Both the position numbers and the translations under genes were made by a program. The notes beneath the pieces are model-generated. The model was not told the origin of the DNA. It saw nothing but the letters and a program-made list of their open reading frames with translations, and did no database searches. From Lepus europaeus (taxonomy: Eukaryota > Chordata > Mammalia > Lagomorpha > Leporidae), in the NCBI RefSeq assembly GCF_033115175.1, contig NC_084834.1, forward strand, positions 11,195,294 to 11,259,293: a DNA stretch of 64,000 bases, read 5' to 3'. The first letter of the stretch is position 1. Every line of letters starts with the position of its first letter. This document shows positions 22,331-33,900 of the stretch, in pieces.

Positions 22331-23090
22331 TGATACTTGCGGAGATCTTAAAATCGGTCCACTCATTGCCTTGTGCACGGGAGGAACACTACAGAAGTTT
22401 AAAGCCAGGGGTTAGCGAGTATGGGATTCAAACCCAGGTCCATCAGGCCAGGCCCCTCCTCACCACCCACAGCTGGCCCGTGTGCCCTGGACTCCGGAAG
22501 CTCGCTTGCCATCCTTGGGGGCTTTTTGTAGTTATTTATGTTGTGTTGTGTTATGAGGCCAATGAGTGACTCACTGGGATCCGGGGTCGGGGGTCCCTAG
22601 TACCTACCCCTGGGGTGACAAAGTGCACGCACCCCAGGGCTCCTGGCAGCTCTCAGGGCCCCTCCCTCCCCTGGGGATTAGGTCTGAGAGGGCCTCTCCG
22701 TGTGTGCATCTGCTTGTTTCCCAGTGACTCACTTAGTCATTGAGTGAAGAAGCCAAATATGGAACTCGAGTCTGCAGAGAGAGCATGCTTTGGTGGCTGG
22801 CCGGACTCTGGGTGCTTCCCAGGCAGGGGCTTGTTCAAGTCACTGGCGTTTACCTCCTTCCCCGCCCCCTACTCCAACACCCTCCCTCCTTCCTTTCCTG
22901 GTCTCTCTTGGCCCCTTCCCAAGTCCTTGTCCTCTGACCTGTGGGTGACCAGAGTGGAATGGCCTGGTGGGGGAAGCAGATTTTCCATGCTCCGGACATG
23001 CTCGTCCGTGGAGCTCATGTCCCAGAAAATTCTGCATCATTTATTTAAAATATTTCTTACTCCCAACAAAATTTCAGAAATGTGCATCCA
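22331..23090. other. LOXL2 intron 1, repeat-poor flank of the CpG island
   Basis: A possible MIR 3' end at 22420-22470 (GGGATTCAAACCCAGGTCC). Otherwise unique sequence with no exon signal. Confidence 0.5.
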
Positions 23091-23107
23091 AGTTGACAGA
23101 AGGGATA

Positions 23108-23311
23108 ATGAGGTACTTAAAAATGTTTGTGAAAAATGGAATGAAGAGATACGTTAGTTTGGTACCAAAAAAAAATTTTAAAATTTGTGCATACAAGGGG
23201 GTCTTTAAGAAGTTCATGAAATGCATCTGATGAAAAACTGCATGGATTTCAAATTTTTACACCAAGGCCTATCTTTTGATTCCTTTCTCCAAAAATGTTT
23301 GAAGTGCCTTC
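23108..23311. mobile_element. Two overlapping palindromic MITE-like elements
   Basis: A partial copy starts TGAGGTACTTAAAAATGTTTG (23108). A second, fuller copy runs from TACAAGGGGGTCTTTAAGAAG (23191) to CCAAAAATGTTTGAAGTGCC (23311), with inverted ends and the shared core CTGCATGGATTTCAAATTTTT. Confidence 0.55.
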
Positions 23312-23655
23312 CACTGAGATTCAGTGGCTCTGAACAAGTTGCCACATTAAACATCATCTGTCCCTTGGCTGTGTGCTCATACCTTAAGGCAAATGCCAGA
23401 TGTGTCCTGTCATGCCTGCATATTTCACTATCTGATGTTGCTACATCTAAGAATTGAATCAGGATTCTTTGATACCATCTCTCTTCTTTAAATTCCCCGA
23501 CCTTCCCCCCAGATGTTTTTTTATAGTTCATTTAGAAGGTCTGTTGATTTGTAGAAATTGTTGCATTCCTGCTGTATTGTTTGTTAATTTTTTTAAAGAT
23601 TTATTTAAGTCAGAGGCCTCCAGCCAGAGTGGCCTGGAAGGAGATTAGGCTTCAC
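23312..23655. other. Intron 1, no feature recognised
   Basis: AT-rich intronic sequence. A short TTTTTTTAAAGATTTATTTAAG at 23588 may be a SINE-tail remnant. Confidence 0.5.
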
Positions 23656-24005
23656 TTTTTTTTTTTTTTTTAATGAAACAGGTAGATATTTATTTATAAG
23701 GCAGAGTTACAGAGAGGTAGAGGCAGAGGTGAGGAGAGTGAGAGAGCTCTTCCGTCTGCTGGTTCACTCCCCAAATGGCTGCAACGGCCAGAGCTGAGTC
23801 GATCCGAAGCCAGGAGCCAGGAGCTTGTTCCAGGTCTCCTACGTGAGTGCAGGGACCCAAGCCCTTGGGCCGTCTTCCACTGCTTTCCCAGGCCATAGCA
23901 GGGAGCTGGACTGGAAGAGAATCAGCCAGGACACGAGCAAACTCCCATATGGGGTGTTAGCGCCACAGGTGGAGGCTTAGCCCACTGTGCCATAGCACCG
24001 GCCCC
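23656..24005 (-). repeat. Full-length CSINE
   Basis: Poly-T tail to CATAGCACCGGCCCC, with all landmarks present. Confidence 0.92.
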
Positions 24006-24389
24006 ATTAAACCACTTTTCTTTCCACTAAAGCCTTTGATTCCTACGATGTCTCAAACAACGTCTCACTCAAGAGTGAGGGTGTTTCTGAATTCATTTAT
24101 GGCTGAGGAAGGAAGCAAACAGATAAGCTGCCTCTACGGCCCAGCTAGTGACCGATGGAGCCAGGGTCTAAGCCAGCCTCCTTGTTCCTGGACAGCAGTG
24201 GTTTTTAGCTCGCCCTCTGTGATGCTCGTGGAATAGCAGCTGCTCCCTGAAGAATTCCTCTGGGCTCGGCCTTCCTCCTGAGTGGGTCACTTCCCATACA
24301 CCTGCTGTCAGAATTCCCTGGGTGACTGTTGAGTAGTTGGACATTAGGTGCTTGGGATAAATGAGCTGCGAGGTTGAGAAGCCTGGCTT

Positions 24390-24450
24390 GCTTTCTCCAC
24401 TTATTGTAAAACCGTGAGAAAGCCATTCACCCGTCTGGGGCATCTGAAGG
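24390..24450 (-). repeat. Possible MIR core
   Basis: TTATTGTAAAACCGTGAGAAAGCC followed by CCGTCTGGGGCATC loosely resembles the reversed MIR core. Confidence 0.25.
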
Positions 24451-24490
24451 AGGGAGCATTATCCATTCCCCTTCTGCAGTCCAGGTCTCA

Positions 24491-24690
24491 AAGTTGGGTG
24501 GGGCAGGCTTTTAGCCGGGCATTGAAGATGCCTGTGACCTTGCGTTGGATCATTCAGTCCCTGGCCCAGTTCTGGGCTGCGGGCTTTTGGATTAGGAGAG
24601 TAAACCAGTTGGATAGGAGATACCTGTCTCCATCTTTCTCTCTCTCTCTCTCTCTCTCTGCTCCCTCCCAAACACATAAATAAGTAGGAC
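24491..24690 (+). repeat. Truncated old CSINE
   Basis: Only the 3' part is seen: AGTAAACCAGTTGGATAGGAG, the CT-rich block and an AACACATAAATAAGTA tail. Confidence 0.6.
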
Positions 24691-24910
24691 GAGACAAACG
24701 ACTGTACCTGGAATTCCCACAAGAAACAAAGTCCCCAGAGGGAAACCTGGTGGGGATGAATCATCACCCCTCTGGGGGCACTGCCTGGGTGATCTGCACA
24801 CCAGTGTCCCCCGAATCCAAGACAGGGAAAGGGAGCAGAGGCACAGGGTTCCCGTGGAAGTCCTTGGTTTAGGGAACAATTCTGTTTATTCCGCCATTGA
24901 TAATGGGGAT

Positions 24911-24995
24911 ATACGAGGGGGCCTCCAAGAGTTTGGGGGACAGTGGAATCAAAAGTCAATGGATGTGCATTTTCCAGATCCTTTGGGGACCCCTG
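24911..24995. mobile_element. MITE-like fragment
   Basis: TATACGAGGGGGCCTCCAAGAG, then AATGGATGTGCATTTTCCAG and CTTTGGGGACCCCTGC. Weakly inverted ends of the same family as 23191. Confidence 0.35.
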
Positions 24996-24999
24996 CATT

Positions 25000-25607
25000 G
25001 CACAGCACCAGAGCCTTTTGCTTTTGGCACCTGCCCAGTATAGGTTTCTTTGCTTTCAGGATGGGGTGATAAGGAGCAACTTTTACAACTTGTTAGTGAA
25101 ATTCCCTGGATCAGAACCTCCCTCCTTGGCAGGCTGCTTGGGAAAGGGACTCTCTGGTGCTGCTGTGTTTGTTGAGCTGGGAGTGGCCAGACCTCCCACA
25201 AACAGCCAGGCAGGGGCGGGAAGCGGGTGCATGGGTGCCCTTGCTGACCTGCAGGAACTCAGAAAGGACAAAGCATTCACCTTAGCCAGCAGGCTCTTTC
25301 CCTGGGGCTGCAATGTCTGAATGGTTGCAACATTGCTCCCTTCTGGGGCAGCCTGGGGAGCCTTGGGAGGAAGGGCTTCTGCCTCCCAGGGGCTGCGGGG
25401 GCTTCAAGAAGGGCAGCCTGTAATGAGCATTGTTCATCTCCCTCTGGAGAAAGCCTGTGTGGCAGTCCCACCCCACCTCAGCTGAAGTGGCCGCAGCCAC
25501 CTGCTCCCAGGCCCATAGAACCAGCAGACCTGGAAGTCGTGGGCTACAACAGATGGAAGGGACAAGCAGAGTCCCACAGAGATGCCACAGCAGCTGCGGT
25601 CTGTGCA
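25000..25607. other. Intron 1, no feature recognised
   Basis: GC-moderate sequence with short open frames only. Confidence 0.5.
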
Positions 25608-25745
25608 GAACTTCAACAGTCTGTGGAAAACTGGAAGGAGACTTAAATTAGCTTTATTTTGCTGCAAAACATTTCGAAATCCATGCATAGTTTTCTTCTT
25701 AATATGCATTTTCTGTGAACTTTTTGAAGACCCCTTGTGTGCACA
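25608..25745. mobile_element. Palindromic MITE-like element
   Basis: GAACTTCAACAGTCTGTGG at one end and GAACTTTTTGAAGACCCCTTG at the other are an imperfect inverted pair. Core ATTTCGAAATCCATGCATAG is nearly identical to the core at 6190-6210. Confidence 0.6.
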
Positions 25746-26839
25746 GATCTGAATGTTTGGCACCCAAATAAACTTTTTGCATTTCGTCTTCCTCACTGAG
25801 CTTTTGTAAGTCCTCCCCTCCTACAACCGAATCTTCTGTCTCCAACCTTGTCTGGGGTGAAGCGAGGGCTGGAAACTGTTCATCCTGCTAACTGCACAGG
25901 TGTACTCCTGCCGTTGAACGTTGAACGTGGTGCGCGCGTATTTCCTCGTCCAGGACGTACCACTGGTCAGGAGCGCTGGCTGCTCTTCTCCCTCGGCCTG
26001 GCTCGGAAAATTCGCTGAGCCCCAGGACCACTCGCTGAGCCCCAGGACCACTCTCTCAGGACAGCCGCTTGCAGGAGGGTGATACAGCACAATGATGACA
26101 GCGTAGATGAGATTTCGGCCCAGAGTTTCCAGCAATTGCTTGCACTTCCCTTGGCAGGAATAATGATAGCGGGAACGTTGTGGGCGGGGGGTGGGGTGGG
26201 ATAAGGATGTCAGAGCAAGAATTAATCAGCAGACAGTGAGGTTGTGGTTAGGATCACAGTCCGTAAATTCCGCCCAGAGCTGTCGGTCCCGTCCTTGGGA
26301 GACCTGTAGCATCATGGTTCGTCACGGCGCTCTGTGCGAATGGCAGCGTGTGTTCTTGCTTTTTCGTTGCTGGGAGCCGTGTCAGACAAGCAGACGCAGC
26401 TGGCCTGCAGACGGCCTGCGGCCACAGCTCCGCAAGGTCCCCCTCAATGACTTGTCAGCATGCCATGGAGGGTGCGTGTCCCAGGAATCCTGGCGCTCGC
26501 CTGTGACGTGTGCACCTATGACTTCAGCCACTCTGTGCCTCGTGAACAGCCGCGTGCATGGTTTCTTTATCATCCTCCTTGAACTTGGATCTGCCACCTT
26601 CTCCCAGCTCCAGCCCCAGCCCGCCTGCAGCCTTGTCCTGCCCTACCCCTGGGTAAACACCCCACAGCTTTTCAGAGTGCCTGTGTGATTCCAAGATCCC
26701 CTAAGAAGATGTTTGCCTAGATATATTTCTAAAGCAAATGCGAAGATAAAATTGAATAAAATACATTTTTAAAGCAAACCTTTTTTTTTTCAAAGAATAA
26801 TAATAGCTAGAAGAACACCGATCCTAAGTACATACCTGG
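25746..26839. other. Intron 1, no gene recognised
   Basis: It includes a two-copy 20-bp tandem (CGCTGAGCCCCAGGACCACT, 26013-26052) and a G-rich run GGGCGGGGGGTGGGGTGGG (26181-26199). The 165-residue open frame from 26191 has no known motif. Confidence 0.5.
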
Positions 26840-27640
26840 ACAGACTTTCTTAGGTCACTTTTTAAAGAATTTGGCAAAATGTACACAATGTACAGCTCTA
26901 CCAGTTGAATCATTTTTACGTGTTCATTCGCATTGTTGTATAACTATCACCACCATCTAGCCTCAGAAGCTTTTCTTCTTCCAAAATGGGAACCTTGTAC
27001 CCGTTAAGTTGTGGTTACAATTTTTATTTATTTCTCATTGTATTTGAAAACCAGAGAGGCAGAGAGAAACAAAGAGGTCTCCTGGTTCCCTCCCCAAATG
27101 CCCAGCACAGCCAGGCAGCCAAGAGCCCCCAGGTCCATCCGGGTCTCCCAGCTGGGTGGCAGGGACCCAGGTTCCTGAGCCACTGCCTGCTGTCTTCCGG
27201 AGTGCACATTAACAGGAAGCTGGAGTCGGGAACAGAGCCAAGACTGACAGCTAGGCGCTCAGCCATAGAGGCGGGTGTCTCGAGGGGCATCTTAACTGCT
27301 ATGGCAAATGCCCACCCCTCGTTAAACACTGACTTCCCATCTCACCCTCCCCCAGCTCTTGGCCACTGCTGCTCTACTTCCTGTCTCTGAGCTTGACCAC
27401 ACTAGGTGTCTCCTGTAAAGAGAATCGTGTTTGTCCCTTTGTGTCTGGCTTGCTTCATTTAGATGTCTTTAAGGGTCTGACCATGTTGTAGCATCTGTCA
27501 GAATGTCTTCTGGTGTCATGCCCTTGAATGAGTATGGCACGTGTATTTATCCATTCATCCATTGAGAAACATCTGGGATATTTCCACCGTTTGGCTGTGG
27601 GCAACAATGCTGCTATGAACGTTGATGACAAATACCCATG
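26840..27640 (-). repeat. Old LINE-1 3' region, split by a CSINE
   Basis: Minus-sense L1M 3' landmarks in order: ACTATCACCACCATCTAGCC, GGGAACCTTGTACCC, (SINE), TTGACCACACTAGGTGTCTCC, GGCTTGCTTCATTTAG, CCATGTTGTAGCATCTGTCAG, AACAATGCTGCTATGAAC. Same family as the element at 47835-49885. Confidence 0.75.
27018..27318 (-). repeat. Old CSINE inside the L1
   Basis: ATTTTTATTTATTTCTCATTG tail, GGCAGAGAGAAACAAAGAGG, CCATCCGGGTCTCCCAGC. The head is decayed. Confidence 0.75.
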
Positions 27641-27708
27641 ATGGGTGAACTTTGACCAAGGGAATGTTGATTACAAATACCCATGATGGGTGAACTTTGA
27701 CCAAGCGA
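27621..27708. repeat. Two tandem 44-bp units at the L1 end
   Basis: A block starting GTTGATGACAAATACCCATG is repeated at 27665 with three or four mismatches. Confidence 0.9.
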
Positions 27709-27828
27709 ACGTGACCTTGCAGCTACCACCTAGACCAAGAACGGAGCATTAGCAAGCCTGTGTGGATTTGAGGGTAAAGCAGGCGGCTACCTAAGTGCTA
27801 CATAAGTAGAGTTTTAAAAGTTAATTAA

Positions 27829-28151
27829 GGCCGGTGCCACAGCTCAATAGGCTAATCCTCCGCCTGTGGCGCCGGCACACCGGGTTCTAGTCCCGGTCGG
27901 GGTGCCGGATTCTGTCCCGGTTGCTCCTCTTCCAGGCCAGCTCTCTGCTGTGGCCCGGGAGTGCAGTAGAGGATGGCCCAAGTCCTTGGGCCCTGCACCC
28001 CATGGGAGACCAGGAGAAGCACCTGGCTCCTGCCTTTGGATCAGTGCAGTGCACCGTCCGCAGCGGCCATTGGAGGGTGAACCAACAGCAAAGGAAGACC
28101 TTTCTCTCTGTCTCTCTCACTGTCCACTCTGCCTGTCAAAAAATTTTTTTT
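27829..28151 (+). repeat. Young-type CSINE with target-site duplication
   Basis: Flanked by AAAAGTTAATTAA (27816-27828) and the same string at 28153-28165. Head GGCCGGTGCCACAGC. Confidence 0.95.
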
Positions 28152-28167
28152 AAAAAGTTAATTAATT

Positions 28168-28417
28168 GGGGGCCAGTACTGTGACATAACGGGTAAAGCT
28201 GCTGCCTGCAGGGCTAACATCCCATATGGGCGCCGGTTCAACTCCCAGCTGCTCCACTTCTGATCCAGCTCTCTACTCTCTGCCTGGAAAGCAGTAGAAG
28301 ATGGCCCAAGTCCTTAGGCCCCTGCACTTCTGTGGGAGACCCAGAGGAAGCCCCTGGCTCCTGGTTTTGGACAGGTGCAGCTCCAACCAATTGGTGAGTG
28401 AACCAGTGGATGGAAGA

Positions 28418-28448
<31 letters not shown>

Positions 28449-28508
28449 GCCTCTCCTTCTCTCTTTGTATTAACTCTGACTTTCAAATACATAAATAAAT
28501 TCTTTTAA
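28168..28508 (+). repeat. Full-length CSINE using the same target
   Basis: It begins GGGGCCAGTACTGTGAC and is followed again by AAAAAGTTAATTAAATT (28507-28523). Confidence 0.93.
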
Positions 28509-28516
28509 AAAGTTAA

Positions 28517-28700
28517 TTAAATTGAAAGGTAGAGAGAGAGACGGAGAGAGCTCTTTCGTCCATTGATTCACTCCTCAAATGTCCCCAACAGCCAGGACTG
28601 GACCAGGCCAAAGCTGGGAGCCAAGAACTCCAACTGGGTCTCCCACGTGGGTGACGGGGGCCCAAGTATTTGAGACACCATCCTCTGTCGTGTATCCTCC
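28517..28700 (-). repeat. Truncated old CSINE that hosted the two insertions
   Basis: AATTGAAAGGTAGAGAGAGAG and ACTGGGTCTCCCACGTGGG. The head is missing. Its tail end continues as 27811-27828 on the other side of the two inserted SINEs. Confidence 0.75.
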
Positions 28701-28975
28701 TGGTGTGAAGTGCTGTCTCGTGGTCGTTTTCATTTTCATCTGCCTGGTGATTACTGATACTGAGTGGCTTTTTGTGTGCTTACTATCCACTGGTGTATTT
28801 TCTCTGAAGTAGTGTCTTTTTTTTTACTTGGCTATTTTTATTATTGAATTGCCAACATTTTTATGCATTTTGGATACTGAATCCTTATCCAGTACACAGG
28901 TAACAGATGTTTTCTTCCATTCCATGGCTTATTGTTTTTCTTTCATGAGAGTGTGTTTATTTTTTTTTTCTTCTC
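28695..28975 (-). repeat. LINE-1 fragment
   Basis: Minus-sense ORF2/3' sequence: GTTTTCATTTTCATCTGCCTGG, GACTGATACTGAGTGGC-type block, GAATCCTTATCCAGTACACAGG. Confidence 0.6.
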
Positions 28976-28976
28976 C

Positions 28977-29195
28977 AGTTTGATTCACATTTACTCAGCA
29001 TCTATTCTGTGCTGGTCACAGGGGATCCAGCAATGCAAAGATACTGACACCCTCCCTCCTGGGGGTTCATGATCCCAGGAGGGAGCTAGACACGCCAACA
29101 GAAGATAACACGGTAGACTAAGCACACTAAGTCACCCCCATCAGTGCTGCCTTGGTTTGTGAGGCAACTCGAGAGTATCTTTTTAAAAAAGGAAA
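28977..29195. repeat. Possible L2/MIR3-type relic
   Basis: TTTACTCAGCATCTATTCTGTGC, GGGGATCCAGCAATGC and GGGGGTTCATGATCCC follow the order of an old L2-end repeat. Confidence 0.35.
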
Positions 29196-29490
29196 ATGTC
29201 TTTTTAAATTTATTTCTCTTTATTTGAAAGGCAGAGACAGACAGACATAGAGATCTTCCGTTCACTCCCTAAAAGTGCACGACAGCCAAGGCCAGGCAAG
29301 GCCGGAGCCAGGAGCCCAGAACTCAATCCAGGTCCCCCAGACAAGTGGCAGGGACCCAGGTACTTGAAGCATCACCGCTGTCTACCAGGGTGCTTACTAG
29401 CAGACAGCCAGAACCCAGAGCAGACCGGAACTCTGATACAGGATGCTCACCTTCCAGGCAGCATCGCACTGCTGTGCCGAACGCCCACTC
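29196..29490 (-). repeat. CSINE
   Basis: TTTTTAAATTTATTTCTCTTT tail to CTGCTGTGCCGAACGCCC head. Moderately diverged. Confidence 0.85.
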
Positions 29491-29522
29491 CTTGACACTG
29501 TCTTCCATACACACAAGTTTTT

Positions 29523-29742
29523 GTTTGTTTGTTTTTTGGACAGGCAGAGTTAGACAGTGAGAGAGAGAGAGAGACAGAGAGAAAGGTCTTCCTTCTGTTG
29601 GTTCACCCCCAAAATGGCCGCTATGGCCGGTGCACTGTGCTGATCCGAAACCAGGAGCCAGGTGCCTCCTCCCGGACCAGGACTAGAACCCGGGGTGCCG
29701 GTATGACAGGCGGAGGATTGGCCTAGTGAGTTGTGGCGCCCG
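29523..29742 (-). repeat. Young-type CSINE with internal deletion and target-site duplication
   Basis: TACACACAAGTTTTT (29508-29522) and TACGCACAAGTTTTT (29743-29757) flank it. About 120 bp between CTCCTCCCGG and the ACTAGAACCCGG region are missing. Confidence 0.93.
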
Positions 29743-30406
29743 TACGCACAAGTTTTTAATTTGTATAAGGTCCAACTTGCATATTTTTCCTTTGTTACCT
29801 GTGCTTGTGGCGTCTTATCTAAGAAATCCTCGCCAGAGCCAAGACCATGAAGACCTGCCCCTGCGTTCTCTTTAGTTTTAGCTTTCACATTTAGGTCCTT
29901 GGTGGTTTTGGATTAATTCGTGTCCATGGTGTAGGGCCACGGTGCAGCCTCATTCTTTCGCGAGTGGCTGCTCAGCTATTCCAGCACTGTTCTTTCCCCC
30001 ACTGGCCAATGTTGGCGTCCTCATCCGAATCAACTGACCTTGGACGCGAAGGTTTATTTCTGGACTCCCAGCTCTGCCCCATTGATCTCTGTGTTTTTCC
30101 TTATGTCCGATCCATATGGTCTTGATTTGCAGTGCGTGTTGAGACCAGGACGTGCGAATCCTCTTACTTTTTGTCTCGGCTGTTTTGGATCCCTTGCAAT
30201 TCCACATGCGAGTTAGAATCAATCAGCTTGTCAATTTCCTCAAAGAAACAGGCTGGGATTCAAATAGGGATTGGGTTAAGTCTTATGCTCTGTTTATTTA
30301 GGCAATGTTTTCTAGTTTCCAGAGCCTGCATTTTCCATTTATTTTGTTAACGTTACCCCTACGTGTGTGTTGTTTCCCTTTTTTGTTGCTACTGTAAATT
30401 GGATTG

Positions 30407-30410
<4 letters not shown>

Positions 30411-30447
<37 letters not shown>

Positions 30448-30763
30448 AGACAGGCAGAGTGGATAGTGAGAGAGAGACAGAGAGAAAGGTCTTCCTTTTT
30501 GCCGTTGGTTCACCCTCCAATGGCCGCTGCGGCCAACGCATCTCGCTGATCCGAAGCCAGGAGCCAGGTGCTTCTCCTGGTCTCCCATGCGGGTGCAGGG
30601 CCCAACCACTTGGGCCATCCTCCACTACCTTCCCGGGCCACAGCAGAGAGCTGGTCTGGAAGAGGGGCAACCGGGACAGAATCCGGTGCCCCAACCGGGA
30701 CTAGAACCCGGTGTGCCGGCACTGCAAGGCGGAGGATTAGCCTGTTAAGCCACGGCACCGGCC
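30411..30763 (-). repeat. Young-type full-length CSINE
   Basis: A 36-base T-run, then GAGACAGGCAGAGTGGATAG, to CACGGCACCGGCC. TTGGATTGCTT occurs on both sides. Confidence 0.95.
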
Positions 30764-30930
30764 TTGGATTGCTTTTTTAACTTCATTTTTAGGATTCTTC
30801 ACTGAAGGCGCATAGAAGCACAGTTCACTGTTGTGCATCGGTCTTGTATCCTGTAAGACTCCTTCTCAGTTCTAACAGGCTGTAGTAGATTCCTTGATCT
30901 TTCTTGCATACGCATGCGAGTCTGTTCTCA

Positions 30931-33900
30931 AACAAGGTGTATTTCCGAGGTGCGTGTGTGGTGTGAGAACAGGAAACGGAAAGTGCAGAGGCAGGGCGTG
31001 TGAAGCAGGTGGGCTCACCTGCACACAGGTCAGAGTGGCCAGAGCTTGGGGGAGCAGGTGGAAGCTGTGTGTGCCGCGGAGGCATCCTGCCACTCAGAAG
31101 TGACGTGAGACCCGTGCCAGTGACACGGATCAACTCCAGCAGCAGCTGGGAAAGCCTGCCTCCCTGGAGGAGCAACAACTTGTGGGACTCTGTGCGGATG
31201 TCCCTACTGTGTAGATGCCGTCATCTTGATGGTGACCCAAGTCCAGCTGGCAGGGTGCAGCCGAGCCAGGCCAGCAGTGGTGATGTGGCAGCTGGCACCT
31301 GCTGCTTCTGCTCACGGGGTTTCTGGGTGGGAGCCTGGGCTGGAAGCGACAACAGAATCCCAGATCTTGCACACTTAACGAACTTTGGAGCCGTGCTCTT
31401 GCTCCACCCTCCACGCCCCTCCCATAGCCAGGCATTTCCAGACAAGCTGAGGATGTGACCGTGGCCTCTGTGCCAGCTGCGCCTGCTCTTGCTGGTCCTT
31501 CTGAGTTTGGCTGTCGTGTGATGAGCAAAGACCTGAAGAGTGGATTTGCTTGGCTGAGTGCTCGGCTGGGCCACTTCTGGGGATACAAAGGTGACCAAAG
31601 CCATGGTGGGTGCTGCGGTGACACATGAGCCCTGCCCAGGGCACAAGGCGAGCTTTGCAGCTTAGACACCGAGCTCAGGACGTGCCTCCCTGGCCCCTTT
31701 GTTGGATCGTCGCTTAGACTGGTTTGTGCACCTCCATCAGCTCCCACCAGTTGTCGGAGTGCCTGCTGCCTGCCTGCCTACCTCCGTGTCTGGGCTGGAC
31801 CAAGCCTCTGCACCCCTCCTCCAGGAGCCCCGGCCCTGGACCTGCCAGGGAGAGGACTGCCCACCCAGTTTGCATGCCTTTCCGCACCTTGTTCCTGGCT
31901 TCTGTGCTCCCCTGCCTGGTGTGGACGTTAGCATCCCCTTCAACGTGGCGTGGAAACTCAGGCCCGTGTCACTAGGGATGGCCAGTTCTGAGACCAGTGT
32001 GTCTGAGAGTGTGTGGGGTGGTGAGGTCCTGTCACCCCCACGGCCGCTTAAGAGCGTCACTTGGTGGAGTGAGCCCTCTTTTGCATTTCACCCAGGTGAT
32101 TGCTGACTGTCATAGCTACGACGCAGTCAGCGTGAGTGATGAGTGACGGACCAGGCACTGTGCTGGGTACTTTACACTCTCAGGTCCTCTCCTGACTGCA
32201 GGAGGCAGATTTGAACCTGAGACCACTCCCTGCACTGGTTCTTGTTCTTCTGTATATTGTGTTACCCCTCTGGCAATCCAGGTAGGAGGGAGGGGTGGGA
32301 GCCTGTTTGCCTTGGTCAGTTTCTCCGTGGTGGCTAAGCAGATTGTGCACTTCCGGGTCCCCTTCTGTCTGTCCAGACGAGATGTGTCTCTTGTGGTCGT
32401 GATCCGTTTGGCCTTTGCCTGCTGATCCAGTCCAGGGGGCTGGCTGTCATGGGCACATTTCAAAGTGTTTGAAATCCTACCTTCAGCCTCCCCAGGAAGC
32501 AGCCTGGTCAGAATGAGTTTCCAGCCACAGCCAGAGCTGGACTGCGGGAACCCCAATTGGTCACAACAAATTATGCCAACAAAGGTTTCTTTTTAGAGGC
32601 TGAAAAATATTCAGCTTTGTGTGCCTACCTTCTCGCCATCTCCCTGTGCCCTGACCATTCCTGCTGCTGTGTGGCCAGAAATAGACGAGACTGGGGTGGA
32701 ATCCTTGGCCGGGGGCCAGAGGGAGCCGCTCTGGCCAACGCGGGCGTGAAAGTCTCCATTCTTGTCTGGGTGGCTCAGAGAGGCACTCTCACCCCACCGC
32801 TTCCCTCATCTTGTGGGCACGCCCCCTTCACCCAGGACAGCCTCCCTGCACTGAGGAATGTCTTCCCTGGGGACCAGAGGCAGAGCCTGGCTGCAGCTGG
32901 GAGGGGCGCTTAATCCCGGGCAGGGGGAGGGTGTGGTGGAGCAGGCAGCTCCCAGGCCAACTAGTGGCAGAAAGGTCAAGAGAGGCATTCTCTCTGGGTA
33001 AAGGAATTCAGCGGAGCTTGGAGAGAGGGGGAGGATGATGGCGGGGGCGGGGGTGGGGTGGCTGGGGTGGCCGCAGTTGGGAGCAAGTGCCCTCTGCCTA
33101 CACTGTGGCTACTGCTGAGAAGCGCATGGTTTTGATGCAAAGCTGCACATTCGGGCAGGCAGGGCCCTGTTGCTGGGAGTCCCAGAGCTCAAGAGGTGGA
33201 GTAAGAACTCCCTGGGGCCCTGGGTGGAGGCCTGCTGCAGGAGCATGCTATGCCCCGGGTGTTTGTGTAGGTGGAGGGGCTGGTTAGGAGGATCAGGTTG
33301 TATACGTGAGTTAGAAAAGCCAGAAGCGTGGTGGCCACGTCCAGCGTGTTCCCCTTGTCTGTGTGTGACCAGGACGTGCTGTTGCCATTGGCAGGAACAG
33401 TGATCCTCTTCGTTTTTGCTGCCTAGGGCTCACAGGGTGTCCCTGTGCGTTATTTGGGGGCGCAGTCGGGTGTCTGTGGGGTTGACCTGTTGCTTAGGCG
33501 CTCAGGAAGTCAGCAGCCACCTGGCTGTCCCACCTGTATGCTTACACAGGTGAGCGCCCTTCTTCAGACGGAAGGCACATGGCAGTCTTTACTTTTCCTT
33601 GTTGAGCAGCGTTGGTTTGAAGTGGAATAGACCTTCCAAAGCATTTTCAAATATTGATCAGCGATGAGTGCAATGCCACTCCTGAAATAACAGAAACAGG
33701 GATTATTCTGGATTGTACTAGAAAGTTCCTAGGGACAGCAGATGCTTCAGGGCCACAGACATCCTCCAATGAATGACATCTGCCAGACGATTGAAATCAC
33801 ACTTTCTTGATCAACTCAGAAACCTGGGCAGGGGTGGGGGTTAGAACCTCTTTCTGCCTCTGGCCACACCCACACCCCCGACTTCCAGCAAAAGCAATCA

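Larger units (their letters stand above)
29491..30930 (-). repeat. LINE-1 ORF2 fragment, minus sense, split by two CSINEs
   Basis: 29491-29522, 29743-30410 and 30764-30930 read as reversed L1: CATATTTTTCCTTTGTTACC, AAGAAATCCTCGCCAGAGCC, GGTCCTTGGTGGTTTTGG, CATTGATCTCTGTGTTTTTCC, TAGTAGATTCCTTGATCTTTC. No frame is intact. Confidence 0.7.
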
